Shown here: positions 16,281 through 24,516 of the stretch, one piece after another
Layout: each line of letters opens with the position of its first letter
Numbering within the stretch: position 1 is the stretch's first letter
Source of the DNA: Clostridiales bacterium
Lineage (GTDB): Bacteria; Bacillota; Clostridia; Lachnospirales; Anaerotignaceae
DNA length: 46,474 nucleotides
Direction of reading: 5' to 3'
NCBI GenBank assembly: GCA_018364635.1
Contig: JAGZLR010000011.1
Span: forward strand, 1 to 46,474
Notes under the pieces: model-generated
Told to the model about the DNA's origin: nothing
Databases searched by the model: none
What the model saw: only the letters and a program-made list of their open reading frames with translations
Made by a program: the position numbers and the translations under genes

Positions 16281-16504
16281 AACAATCATACCTCCCCATT
16301 CTTATTTGAAATTTATTTTCCAAAAAATTAACTGCTAAAACAGGAGATTATAGATCCAAAAAATCCTTTTATCAGTGGATATGTATCATTTATCTCATTG
16401 TCCATAAGTGGGCACTTCTTTCTTTATCCTACTATCCCATAATGTTTGAATCTAACTCTTTTTGTATGATATTTCTCAGCTTTGGCTAAATTGAACAATA
16501 AAAC

Positions 16505-16535
16505 AAAAATAACATGGAAATACCATGTTATTTTT
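16505..16535 (-). terminator. Terminator after rplT
   Basis: A perfect 13-bp stem (AAAAATAACATGG and complement) with a 5-base loop, followed on the minus strand by TGTTTTA. It lies nine bases after the rplT stop. Confidence 0.85.
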
Positions 16536-16543
16536 ATGATAAA

Positions 16544-16900
16544 TTAATTCAATTTAGATTTTGCAGTCTCTACTAATTTTGTAAAGCCAGCTGCATCAGA
16601 GATTGCCAAATCAGCAAGCATTTTTCTGTTAATTGTGACGCCTGCTTCCTTTAAACCATGCATAAGTTTGCTATAAGAGATATCATTTGCTCTAGCTGCC
16701 GCATTGATTCTTGTAATCCAAAGACTTCTGTATTCTCTTTTTGTCTGTTTTCTTCCGGCAAAAGCATATGCCATTGCTTTCATAACAGATTGTTTTGCCA
16801 CTCTATATTCTTTAGATCTAGCGCCTCTATAACCCTTTGCTAATTTTAAGATTTTTTTATGTTTTTTTCTTGCGTTTAACGCGCCTTTAATTCTTGCCAT
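16544..16900 (-). CDS. rplT: 50S ribosomal protein L20
   Basis: Large-subunit assembly protein and, in Firmicutes, the repressor of its own infC-rpmI-rplT operon by binding the leader RNA. The start MARIKGALNARKKHKKILKLAKGY and 118-residue length are standard. It is the third gene of the operon and a terminator follows. Confidence 0.98.
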   Translation of the reverse strand: MARIKGALNARKKHKKILKLAKGYRGARSKEYRVAKQSVMKAMAYAFAGRKQTKREYRSLWITRINAAARANDISYSKLMHGLKEAGVTINRKMLADLAISDAAGFTKLVETAKSKLN

Positions 16901-16927
16901 GATTCCATCCTCCTATATTCCTGGTCG

Positions 16928-17128
16928 TTATGCGTATGGTAATAATTTCTTCTTGATGCTATTTCTTACAGATTCATCTACTGTTGTTGCATGTCTCAGC
17001 TGTCTTTTTCTCTTTGTAGATTTTTTACCAAGAATATGCTGTGTATTCGCTTTATTTCTTTTTAATTCTCCAGAACCAGTAATTCTAAAGCGTTTTGCTG
17101 CTGCTTTTTTTGTTTTTAACTTAGGCAT
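16928..17128 (-). CDS. rpmI: 50S ribosomal protein L35
   Basis: A 66-residue, strongly basic large-subunit protein with the typical MPKLKTKKAAAKRFRITGSG start and HILGKKSTKRKRQLR. It sits between infC and rplT with a GGGAGGA ribosome binding site. Confidence 0.98.
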   Translation of the reverse strand: MPKLKTKKAAAKRFRITGSGELKRNKANTQHILGKKSTKRKRQLRHATTVDESVRNSIKKKLLPYA

Positions 17129-17161
17129 TTTTATGTCCTCCCTGTAATAAAAATAGTTCTT

Positions 17162-17671
17162 TTACTGAGCTTTCGGAGCCAGGAACATTACCAGACTTCT
17201 CGCTTCCATTTTTGGTGGCTTATCCACAACTCCATATTCTGCTATATCTTTTGCAAACTTATCCATAATCTCTGTTGCAGCCTTCGTATGACCAATTTCA
17301 CGGCCTCTGAAGCGAATACTTATCTTCACCTTATCTCCATCGCCTAGAAATTCGATTGCTTTTTTCACCTTAACCTCAATATCATGAGTATCAATGTTTG
17401 GTGACAAACGTAATTCTTTGATGTCTATAGTTTTCTGCTTCTTTCTGGCATCTTTTTCTTTCTTTGCCTGATCGAATTTATATTTTCCATAGTTCATAAT
17501 ACGGCAAACAGGAGGTTTGGCTGTTGGTGCAATCTTTACCAGATCAAGTTTTTTATCATCTGCAAGCTTCTGCGCCTCTCTTGATGAAACAATTCCCAGC
17601 TGGGTTCCATCTTCATCGATAAGTCTTACTTCTTTGTCCCTGATTTGCTCATTGATCATTAATTCTGTAAT
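17162..17671 (-). CDS. infC: Translation initiation factor IF-3, AUU start
   Basis: IF-3 inspects initiator tRNA pairing on the 30S subunit and keeps subunits apart. The N domain has INEQIRDKEVRLIDEDGTQLG and the C domain has KVKISIRFRGREIGHTKAA. The start is decided by the ribosome binding site GGAGGTG: seven bases after it stands ATT (17669-17671), giving (M)TELMINEQIRD and 169 residues. The first in-frame ATG (17659) is 19 bases away, too far. The frame upstream runs through the leader terminator and is not coding. AUU starts are the known means by which IF-3 represses its own synthesis. Confidence 0.95.
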   Translation of the reverse strand: MTELMINEQIRDKEVRLIDEDGTQLGIVSSREAQKLADDKKLDLVKIAPTAKPPVCRIMNYGKYKFDQAKKEKDARKKQKTIDIKELRLSPNIDTHDIEVKVKKAIEFLGDGDKVKISIRFRGREIGHTKAATEIMDKFAKDIAEYGVVDKPPKMEARSLVMFLAPKAQ

Positions 17672-17706
17672 GGCTGAACACCTCCAAAAAATAAATAAAA
17701 TAAAAA

Positions 17707-17834
17707 GAGTGGATAGAAGCCTATCCACTCAATACTTTTTAAAATTAACCAACCTACGGATAAAATTAACTGTATTAACCTTATCAGTCTACTTACTGTA
17801 AGGTGAGAAGTGGATTTACTTCTTCTTTGTTACC
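17707..17834 (-). ncRNA. infC leader with attenuator (L20-type leader RNA)
   Basis: The leader between the promoter and infC ends in a terminator hairpin: GAGTGGATAG, loop of four, CTATCCACTC (17707-17730), then a long T-rich tract up to the ribosome binding site. About 80 bases upstream, the RNA segment ATCCACT (17809-17815) repeats the 3' arm and can pair with the 5' arm instead, making an antiterminator. This matches the L20 leader mechanism known in Firmicutes, where L20 favours termination. Exact boundaries and the L20 site are inferred. Confidence 0.8.
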
Positions 17835-17840
17835 TGCATT

Positions 17841-17869
17841 AGTATAACACTGACAAATATATTTGTCAA
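17841..17869 (-). promoter_or_regulatory. Sigma-A promoter of infC-rpmI-rplT
   Basis: TTGACA (17864-17869), 17-base spacer, TATACT (17841-17846) on the minus strand. It lies just after the thrS stop, so the ribosomal operon is transcribed independently of thrS. Confidence 0.9.
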
Positions 17870-17901
17870 TAAATTTTCCAATAAAATTCAGCAATTTAAC
17901 A

Positions 17902-19806
17902 TTATCTTCTCTCTTTGATCTCTTCCTGAATCATAGAAAGGAAATTCGACAACGAAATCTGCTCCACATCTTCACTGTCTCTTCTTCTAAGTGAAACCAA
18001 ATTTGCTTCTCTATCTTTCTCCCCAACAACAAGCATATAAGGTACTCTTTCGTTTCTTGCCTCACGAATCTTATACCCGATCTTTTCTGCTCTAAAATCA
18101 GTTTCTACGCGAATACCAGCATTTTCAAGCTCAGAAGTAATCTTTTCAGCATAATCCTGGCTTTTTTCAGATATTGTGATAACCTTTGCCTGCACTGGAG
18201 CCAACCATGTTGGGAACTTACCTGCAAAATGCTCAATCAAAATACCGATAAAGCGTTCTATGGATCCAAAACATACTCTATGAATCATCACTGGACGTTT
18301 TTTAGAACCATCTTTATCTGTATACTCAATTTCAAACCGTTCTGGTAAATTCATATCAAGCTGGATTGTTCCACACTGCCAAGTTCTTCCAATAGAATCT
18401 TCCAAATGGAAGTCAATTTTAGGGCCATAGAAAGCGCCATCACCCTCGTTGACAACATATTCCATCTTATTTGCTTCCAAAGCGCCAATCAGACCATTGG
18501 TAGCTGCTTCCCATGCTTCATCACTTCCCATACTGTCTTCTGGTCTAGTAGAAAGTTCCACATGATATTTAAAGCCAAACAATTTATATACTTGATCAAT
18601 CAAACGAATTACATTTGTAACTTCGTCTTTAATCTGATCTTGTGTCATGAAAATATGAGCATCATCCTGAGTAAAACATCTTACTCTCATCAAACCATGA
18701 AGTTGTCCACTCTTTTCATGACGGTGTACAATTCCTAATTCTCCAACTCTTAAAGGCAAATCACGATAAGAATGCATTTCCTGCTTGTATACAAGAATTC
18801 CACCTGGGCAGTTCATCGGTTTAATTGCATAATCCTCATCATCAATGACTGTTGTATACATATTCTCTTTGTAATGTCCCCAGTGTCCACTTGTCTCCCA
18901 TAGTTGACGATTTAAGATAATTGGTGTGGAAACTTCTACATATCCGGCTTTTTTATGAATCTCTCTCCAATAATCGATCAACGTATTTTTAACAATCATA
19001 CCGTTAGGCAGAAAGAATGGGAATCCTGGCCCTTCCTCCAAAAGTGTAAACAATTTCAATTCTTTTCCTAATTTTCTGTGATCGCGTTTTTTTGCTTCTT
19101 CCATCATTGTGAGATACGCTTCTAAATCTGCAGCTTTTGTATATGCTGTACCATAAATTCTGGAAAGCATTTTATTGTGTTCGTCACCTCTCCAATAAGC
19201 ACCTGCAACACTGAGCAGTTTCACAGCTTTCACATATTTTGTGCTCATCAAATGAGGTCCAGCGCAAAGATCGGTATATTCTCCTTGCCGATAAAAAGAA
19301 ATCACTGCATCTTCTGGTAAATCCTTAATTAATTCTACTTTATAAGGCTCATCTTTTTCCTCCATCAGTTTAATTGCTTCTTCTCTTGGCAGTTCAAACT
19401 TTTCTAGAGGGAGATTTTCTTTCACAATTTTTTTCATTTCTTTTTCTATTAATTCCAATTCTTCATTTGTAAATGGTGTTGGTCTGTCAAAATCATAATA
19501 AAAACCATCTGCAATGGCAGGACCTATCGCTAACTTTGTCTCTGGATACAGACGTTTAATTGCCTGTGCCATAATATGGGACGCTGTATGACGAAACGCA
19601 CGCTTTCCTTCTTCATCGTCAAATGTACAGATTTGGAGTGTCACGTCCTCATTGATTACTGTACGCAGATCCTTTACCTCATCATTTACAATTCCAACAC
19701 AAGCGTTGCGCTGCAACCCTTCACTGATCTGACCTGCGATTTCATAAATAGATAACCCTTCTTGAAACTCCTTTACAATACCATCTTTCAAAGTAATTTT
19801 TACCAT
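17902..19806 (-). CDS. thrS: Threonyl-tRNA synthetase
   Basis: Class II synthetase that charges tRNA-Thr. The 634-residue protein has an N-terminal TGS domain, the editing (SAD) domain with HTASHIMAQA and the later CAGPHL metal motif, the catalytic core with MNCPGG and RVRCFTQDDAH, and the anticodon-binding C-terminal domain (about 535-634). Nothing is missing. The gene is controlled by the threonine T-box in its leader. Confidence 0.98.
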   Translation of the reverse strand: MVKITLKDGIVKEFQEGLSIYEIAGQISEGLQRNACVGIVNDEVKDLRTVINEDVTLQICTFDDEEGKRAFRHTASHIMAQAIKRLYPETKLAIGPAIADGFYYDFDRPTPFTNEELELIEKEMKKIVKENLPLEKFELPREEAIKLMEEKDEPYKVELIKDLPEDAVISFYRQGEYTDLCAGPHLMSTKYVKAVKLLSVAGAYWRGDEHNKMLSRIYGTAYTKAADLEAYLTMMEEAKKRDHRKLGKELKLFTLLEEGPGFPFFLPNGMIVKNTLIDYWREIHKKAGYVEVSTPIILNRQLWETSGHWGHYKENMYTTVIDDEDYAIKPMNCPGGILVYKQEMHSYRDLPLRVGELGIVHRHEKSGQLHGLMRVRCFTQDDAHIFMTQDQIKDEVTNVIRLIDQVYKLFGFKYHVELSTRPEDSMGSDEAWEAATNGLIGALEANKMEYVVNEGDGAFYGPKIDFHLEDSIGRTWQCGTIQLDMNLPERFEIEYTDKDGSKKRPVMIHRVCFGSIERFIGILIEHFAGKFPTWLAPVQAKVITISEKSQDYAEKITSELENAGIRVETDFRAEKIGYKIREARNERVPYMLVVGEKDREANLVSLRRRDSEDVEQISLSNFLSMIQEEIKERR

Positions 19807-19845
19807 TTAAAAATCTCCTCTCAGGTTATATTTTTGTACGAAAAA

Positions 19846-20096
19846 AGCTCTCGCCACTTTTTCCGTCAGAAAAAAGGGACGAGAGCTAGAATATTCTCCC
19901 GCGGTTCCACCCTAATTGTATAAACCACTCATTTTAACTTGTAACGCCAGTCAAGCGGGCTGTATTAAAGCCGCTCAGAGGTGGTTTTCTTCCTATCTTT
20001 TTGAGAAATATTCACACCATCCCATAAAGGATATATTTCCTCTCTGTATCAAAATATAATAGGCTTACTGTCCTCTTCTACGCTTTTATTTTAATG
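19846..20096 (-). ncRNA. T-box riboswitch, threonine-specific
   Basis: The leader of thrS. The T-box element AGGGTGGAACCGCGG is at 19899-19913. A terminator follows: CGAGAGCT-type stem (arms 19880-19887 and 19846-19853) and a run of six Ts. Stem I begins with AGAGAGG near 20040; its 3' side reads ACC-A-CCTCT, placing the threonine codon ACC in the specifier loop. Uncharged tRNA-Thr pairing with ACC and the T-box bulge would prevent termination. The specifier is read by eye but fits the downstream gene. Confidence 0.95.
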
Positions 20097-20102
20097 AAAT
20101 TT

Positions 20103-20130
20103 ATTATATCACAAAGTCTTTGTTTGTCAA
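20103..20130 (-). promoter_or_regulatory. Sigma-A promoter of thrS
   Basis: TTGACA (20125-20130), 16-base spacer, TATAAT (20103-20108) on the minus strand. It gives a leader of about 290 bases, the usual T-box length. Confidence 0.88.
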
Positions 20131-20149
20131 TATACTTTTTATCAAAACA

Positions 20150-21016
20150 TCATGTTCCTATTCGCAGACTACGTCCATAATGAAATAAATATTGCTGGGC
20201 AAATCCTGCATAGACGCCAAACTTTTCTTGAGCAAATTCATTTAATTCTCGCAACGTTAATTCTCTGTCATGAAAATACAAATGAGACACCACTCTCTTT
20301 ATCCATACATCTGCCGGAAACACTTCTGTTCTGCCAAGAGAAAACAGCATCACACAATCGGCGATTTTAGGCCCTACCCCACAAATTGTCATCAATAAAT
20401 TTCTTAATTCCTCTGTAGAAAGCTTTTTCATTTCTTCCATACAAAATTGCTGACCCTTTGCTTTTGACACAGCATCTACCATGTATTTTGCACGAAAGCC
20501 AGCTTTGCATTTTCGAAAATCATTTTCCGTGGCAGATGACAATTCTTCCATTGTAGGAAAAGAATACCGGCTAATTTCAGTTGATATACTCCTACCAAAA
20601 GCACTGCTGATATTTTCAATAATTTCCTGAATCATCGGAATTTTTTTATTTTGTGATGCTAAAAAAGAGATTAAACACTCAAAAAAATCTTGCTGTAAAA
20701 TACGTATTCCAGGACAAAACATAATTGCCTCTTTTATAATGGGATCTTTTGATAATATATCCTTTATTTTCAAATAATTCCGATCCAAATCAAAATACTT
20801 TTTCCATATTGATAAAAAATCTTCTTTTGTCGTCTGAAAATAGATTCCCTGATCTGTTTGTCTTACCTCTAAAAATTTCCCAAAAGCAATTCCTTGATAG
20901 ACACCTCCTGCTTTGGGCAGAAAGCGAAAACATTGACCACATTCCAATGTCTCTTTTAATGAAAAACTGTCGTATTCTGTTAATTTCATCCATTTGTTTT
21001 CTTCTATATATTTCAT
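20150..21016 (-). CDS. ogg: 8-oxoguanine DNA glycosylase/AP lyase (OGG1 type)
   Basis: Base-excision repair enzyme that removes 8-oxoguanine. The 288-residue protein has the OGG N-terminal domain (LKETLECGQCFRF at about 20-32) and a helix-hairpin-helix domain with SQNKKI (121-126) and GVGPKIADCVMLF; Lys217 is the expected Schiff-base lysine and Asp236 in PADVWIK the catalytic acid. It starts one base after the stop of the lipoprotein gene, with no clear ribosome binding site, so translation may be coupled. A start at the ATG at 20989 is possible. Confidence 0.92.
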   Translation of the reverse strand: MKYIEENKWMKLTEYDSFSLKETLECGQCFRFLPKAGGVYQGIAFGKFLEVRQTDQGIYFQTTKEDFLSIWKKYFDLDRNYLKIKDILSKDPIIKEAIMFCPGIRILQQDFFECLISFLASQNKKIPMIQEIIENISSAFGRSISTEISRYSFPTMEELSSATENDFRKCKAGFRAKYMVDAVSKAKGQQFCMEEMKKLSTEELRNLLMTICGVGPKIADCVMLFSLGRTEVFPADVWIKRVVSHLYFHDRELTLRELNEFAQEKFGVYAGFAQQYLFHYGRSLRIGT

Positions 21017-21019
21017 ATA

Positions 21020-22396
21020 TCAATGATACAGCACAATATATGCTGGCGCTGATTTATCTAGCGACTTTAAATACTGTATTGCTTCCTCATAACTATTTAC
21101 ATACCCATAAGCCCAAACGTCACCTTGCTTATAGAACACATATCGGGCTCCATTATTTCTAACAATGTAAGCATACTCATTGGTACCACAGGCATAATAT
21201 AATTCTGAAGCTGAACGAAATTCTCCATCTCTCACAAGCTGATTTACCTGTTCAGAAAAATCTGTCTGCAGATACGCTTTTGAATCGTGAATAGAATAGG
21301 ACGGCAACATATTGATATTAAAATCAGGCAACTTTTTATTCACCGCAACCACTAATCTAGGCTCATTTTCCAAGTTCTTCATAACAACTTCCCAAAATCC
21401 ATTGTCATACCGTAAAATATATTCTCTTACATCTGCTGTATTTGACTTACTAGATAACACGACATGAGCATACTTATTATCCATACTAATATCCCGAACA
21501 AAGTAATCTTCATATCTGCTTTCATACATACTAATAAAACTTAATATTCTATTATACGGTTCACTATTTTCAAAAGGATTCGTTATTAAACCATGATCCT
21601 GAGAATAGGATGCAAGTAATTGATTGTATTGCGAAGGTGTTAATGTTCCACCTTTACTATTTGCAGACGCAATTAAATATGTATCTTTTACCATATCATA
21701 ATACGCCACAAAGGGCGTCAAATCCGCATCATTCGGTGATATGCTTAAGTTTTCAAACTTTAATAAATCTGTACCTTTTATCAATAAAATTGGGCAGTTA
21801 TAATTTCGATACTCGCGTGCCAACCCTTCTTTATTAGCCAAATAGGATGTATCAACGACAAATTCAGCTGCTTTATTATAAAAATATCCATTTTTACTGA
21901 TGAGCCTTGTCATCGAAAAATTGTTGGAATAATATTGCTGTGCACTTTCAGCAATTGCATCAATCGCTTTCCATTTTTGGCTATCTGCTGGATTTCTTGG
22001 ATTATCTGGTTTTGATATATGTGGCTTTGAAGGCTTTTGGCTTTCTATTGGGGTAGTCTGATCCGATGTCAAATCGTTATGGCTATCCTCTTGATTATCT
22101 ATTGATTGATCAGGATCTCGCTGTGGCTCCAAATATTGCTGAGAAGAGTCTGGCTGATCATTCTCTTTATTACCTGTATCCTGGTTGTTTTCTTCAGAAG
22201 TAGTAATCTCTTCATTTGGTTTTGATAATTCCTGTTGTTGGTCATCCTTTATTGTTAAATTATCCTCTTTTTCATTTCCTAGGGATTGTGATGGACTGTC
22301 CTTTTTGGGACTGTTGTGAGACAAACTACAACCACTTATAAATACAACAAGGATTCCCAGAATAAGAAAAACCTTTTTCATAAGCGACCAGTTCAT
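21020..22396 (-). CDS. Lipoprotein with long low-complexity linker, unknown function
   Basis: Predicted membrane-anchored lipoprotein of 458 residues. The signal peptide ends in a lipobox, FISGC, with the lipidated Cys at about 23. Residues 25-140 form a polar linker rich in Ser, Gln, Asp, Glu, Asn and Pro, likely crossing the wall. The C-terminal 310 residues form an extracellular region I do not recognise, with many aromatic residues and short repeats such as YFYNK, YEDYF and VFYKQGDVWAYGYV. The start overlaps the upstream stop (ATGA, 22393-22396); the ATG at 22381 (MKKVFL) gives a more typical signal peptide but lacks a ribosome binding site. It forms a coupled pair with the gene upstream and ogg downstream. 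Confidence 0.8.
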   Translation of the reverse strand: MNWSLMKKVFLILGILVVFISGCSLSHNSPKKDSPSQSLGNEKEDNLTIKDDQQQELSKPNEEITTSEENNQDTGNKENDQPDSSQQYLEPQRDPDQSIDNQEDSHNDLTSDQTTPIESQKPSKPHISKPDNPRNPADSQKWKAIDAIAESAQQYYSNNFSMTRLISKNGYFYNKAAEFVVDTSYLANKEGLAREYRNYNCPILLIKGTDLLKFENLSISPNDADLTPFVAYYDMVKDTYLIASANSKGGTLTPSQYNQLLASYSQDHGLITNPFENSEPYNRILSFISMYESRYEDYFVRDISMDNKYAHVVLSSKSNTADVREYILRYDNGFWEVVMKNLENEPRLVVAVNKKLPDFNINMLPSYSIHDSKAYLQTDFSEQVNQLVRDGEFRSASELYYACGTNEYAYIVRNNGARYVFYKQGDVWAYGYVNSYEEAIQYLKSLDKSAPAYIVLYH

Positions 22397-22803
22397 TTAT
22401 CATACTCATCCTTTTTATCTATAATCGCCTCATAAACAGAATTTAGTTCTATCTGATGGGCTTTTAAAAGACTTTGAAGTCTATTTTCCATCTCGGACTC
22501 GTCTTTTGTAAACTCAAAACTAACCAGCCAAGTTGGATTATAACAGTCTTCCACTTCTTTTACGCTTCTAACAAAATCAGGGAGAGATTGAACATCATAG
22601 TAATCATAAATTGCCTCAAACTCCCAATCGTCTACATCTCTATCACATGTAAGCTTTAAATAAATCATGTATTTGCCATCTTCTTCTATGGCATATGTAT
22701 TATAAATATATCCATGTTCATCTTCTACTTTATAGCTTCCAAGTTCCTTATCAAGAAAACCATCAACATCTTTTAACATGACAACAATTAAAGTCTCTTC
22801 CAT
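22393..22803 (-). CDS. Small acidic protein, probably DUF6762 family
   Basis: A 136-residue acidic, soluble protein with the stretches FLDKELGSYKVEDE and TCDRDVDDWEFEAIYDYYD. From memory this resembles DUF6762, a small family of Clostridia without known function; I could not check this. No signal peptide or membrane segment. GAGGAG ribosome binding site. It overlaps the lipoprotein gene by four bases, suggesting coupled expression. Confidence 0.75.
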   Translation of the reverse strand: MEETLIVVMLKDVDGFLDKELGSYKVEDEHGYIYNTYAIEEDGKYMIYLKLTCDRDVDDWEFEAIYDYYDVQSLPDFVRSVKEVEDCYNPTWLVSFEFTKDESEMENRLQSLLKAHQIELNSVYEAIIDKKDEYDK

Positions 22804-22903
22804 TCTATTTACTCCTCATGTCAAATCAAAAAACTTCCTACTTAATTGAATTTCATTATAATACTTTAGAAATATAATTGCAACAATATCATTTTTTTGT
22901 AAG

Positions 22904-22935
22904 AAAAACGGGAAAAATTTCTTTTCCCGCTTTTC
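22904..22935 (-). terminator. Terminator after gpr
   Basis: Stem CGGGAAAA/TTTTCCCG (arms 22909-22916 and 22922-22929), 5-base loop, then TTTTT on the minus strand. Confidence 0.85.
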
Positions 22936-22973
22936 TAAGTCATCTATATTTCAATCTCATATTTCTCAAGAAA

Positions 22974-23957
22974 TTATGATAAATATCTTTTCATATCATC
23001 TTGAGAAATTCCTGGGTGAAGCGCAACATTTAATGAAGCGGCAATCATAACTGACAGCCGGTCTATCACGGCATCCACTTCTTTTGGAGTCACAAACATA
23101 TTTTCCGTATCAAGAAATTCTTGTATCAACTGATACTTCCTCTCAGGATCCATTTTTCCAATCACATCAGATACCTTTGTGTCTACGCTTGTTTGTTCCT
23201 CAAGCTCTGTAAGAACCCGCTCAAACGAATCATTTACCAGTGTCGCTGCATCCACGACTGTAGGGATCCCTACGGCTATCACTGGAATCCCCATTGTCTT
23301 TTCAGATAATTCTGCGCGCCTATTGCCAATTCCAGCACCTGGACTAATACCAGTATCTGTCAACTGTACTGTTGTATTCATTCTAGATGTTTTTCGCGCG
23401 GCCAATGCATCGATTACTATGAGACAAGATGGTTTTAGTTTTTCTGTAATCCCTTTAATAATCTCACTAGTTTCAATCCCTGTAATTCCCATCACTCCAG
23501 GTGCTACTGCTGCAACAGAAGATACTCCCCCCTCCAGTTCTTTTGGAAGCATTCCGGTCAAATGCCTAGTAACAAGAATTTTTCCTACAACCTTTGGCCC
23601 TAATGCATCTGGAGTTATATTCCAATTTCCTAATCCAACTACAAGAATTGTATCATTTTTTTTTCGTTTACCCATCAATTTTGTTAAATGCTGTGATAAA
23701 TTTTTTATAATCTTTTCTTGTGTACTGACATCATTATCTAATATAGCTTGACTTTCCATCGTAATATAGCTGCCACAAGGTTTTCCCATCACTTTACTTC
23801 CTGTTTCATTTAAAATATGAACTACTGTTGTCGAAATACCATCATCTTCTTCTGAATATATTTCTACACCATCAATCGATTCTTCATTAATCAGTTCTCT
23901 AGCTTCGACAGCTAAATCTGTACGGACAGAAAACATCTTTTTTTCTTTTTGATTCAT
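22974..23957 (-). CDS. gpr: Germination protease GPR
   Basis: Aspartate-type endopeptidase that degrades small acid-soluble spore proteins during germination. It is made as a zymogen whose N-terminal propeptide (here SVRTDLAVEARE...) is cut off in the forespore. Family signatures: VVGLGNWNITPDALGPKVV, LIVIDALAARKTSRMNTTVQ, TDTGISPGAGIGNRR and GIPTVVDAATLV. The 327-residue length is normal. It shows that the organism makes endospores. Start ATG with an AGGAG ribosome binding site. A sigma-G promoter would be expected, but only a -35-like TGAATA with no good -10 was seen. Confidence 0.97.
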   Translation of the reverse strand: MNQKEKKMFSVRTDLAVEARELINEESIDGVEIYSEEDDGISTTVVHILNETGSKVMGKPCGSYITMESQAILDNDVSTQEKIIKNLSQHLTKLMGKRKKNDTILVVGLGNWNITPDALGPKVVGKILVTRHLTGMLPKELEGGVSSVAAVAPGVMGITGIETSEIIKGITEKLKPSCLIVIDALAARKTSRMNTTVQLTDTGISPGAGIGNRRAELSEKTMGIPVIAVGIPTVVDAATLVNDSFERVLTELEEQTSVDTKVSDVIGKMDPERKYQLIQEFLDTENMFVTPKEVDAVIDRLSVMIAASLNVALHPGISQDDMKRYLS

Positions 23958-24027
23958 CTTTTATCTCCTAATTTTTTTCATATATTTTACTTTATAATAT
24001 TTTTACCGTAAAAACATAAGATATTCA

Positions 24028-24056
24028 TTGACTTATTTATATTTTTAGAGTAGAAT
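24028..24056 (+). promoter_or_regulatory. Sigma-A promoter of rpsT
   Basis: TTGACT (24028-24033), 17 bases, TAGAAT (24051-24056). It leaves a leader of about 126 bases before rpsT, long for a single ribosomal protein gene. Confidence 0.85.
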
Positions 24057-24062
24057 AGTTAC

Positions 24063-24188
24063 GTTGATTTAACCACGGATGCTGTCAGCATCGAATACAG
24101 TGTCCAACCGTGTTTATGTGGTTAATGTTCTGAGCGATATTCCCCAAATATCAATCTTAATCGTAGAGAATAACAGGAGGAAAACAAA
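24063..24188 (+). promoter_or_regulatory. Structured rpsT leader RNA
   Basis: An outer helix TTAACCAC (24069-24076) with GTGGTTAA (24118-24125) encloses a hairpin GATGCT-gtc-AGCATC (24078-24092). An alternative pairing, CACGG with CCGTG (24108-24112), is possible. About 60 unstructured bases and an AGGAGG ribosome binding site follow. The shape suggests autoregulation by S20, which is inferred. Confidence 0.65.
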
Positions 24189-24452
24189 ATGGCAAATATT
24201 AAATCTGCAAAAAAGAGAATTAAAGTAATTTCTAAAAAAACATTAAGAAACAAAATGATTAAATCTAGCACAAAATCAGCAATCAAAAAAGTTATTGTAG
24301 CAGCAAATGCTGGCGATAAAGCCGCTGCAACAGCTGCTTTAACAGGAGCAATTTCTGCAATCGACAGAGCATATACAAAAGGAATTTTCCATAAAAATGC
24401 AGCTGCTAGAAAAAAATCTTCTTTAGTGAAACTTGTAAACAAACTTGCTTAA
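24189..24452 (+). CDS. rpsT: 30S ribosomal protein S20
   Basis: Primary-binding small-subunit protein of 87 residues with the typical MANIKSAKKRIKV start and helical, Lys/Ala-rich body. ACAGGAGGA ribosome binding site. Single-gene unit with its own promoter, leader and terminator. It converges on mnmA. Confidence 0.98.
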   Translation: MANIKSAKKRIKVISKKTLRNKMIKSSTKSAIKKVIVAANAGDKAAATAALTGAISAIDRAYTKGIFHKNAAARKKSSLVKLVNKLA

Positions 24453-24463
24453 TTAATTGTGTT

Positions 24464-24499
24464 AAAAAAACGCTTGATACTTGATCAGGCGTTTTTTTT
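24464..24499 (+). terminator. Bidirectional terminator between rpsT and mnmA
   Basis: Stem CGCTTGAT/ATCAGGCG (one G-U pair; arms 24471-24478 and 24484-24491) flanked by seven As and eight Ts, so it can work on both strands. Confidence 0.93.
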
Positions 24500-24516
24500 G
24501 TAAGATTTCTTCCCCT

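Noticed and set aside
17672..17728. Upstream ATG start for infC at 17728
   Set aside because: It lies in the leader terminator and adds a hydrophobic segment unlike any IF-3; the ribosome binding site points to ATT at 17671.
23958..24027. Sigma-G promoter of gpr
   Set aside because: A TGAATA -35-like element is present on the minus strand, but no CATACTA-like -10 stands at 17-18 bases, so it is not listed.
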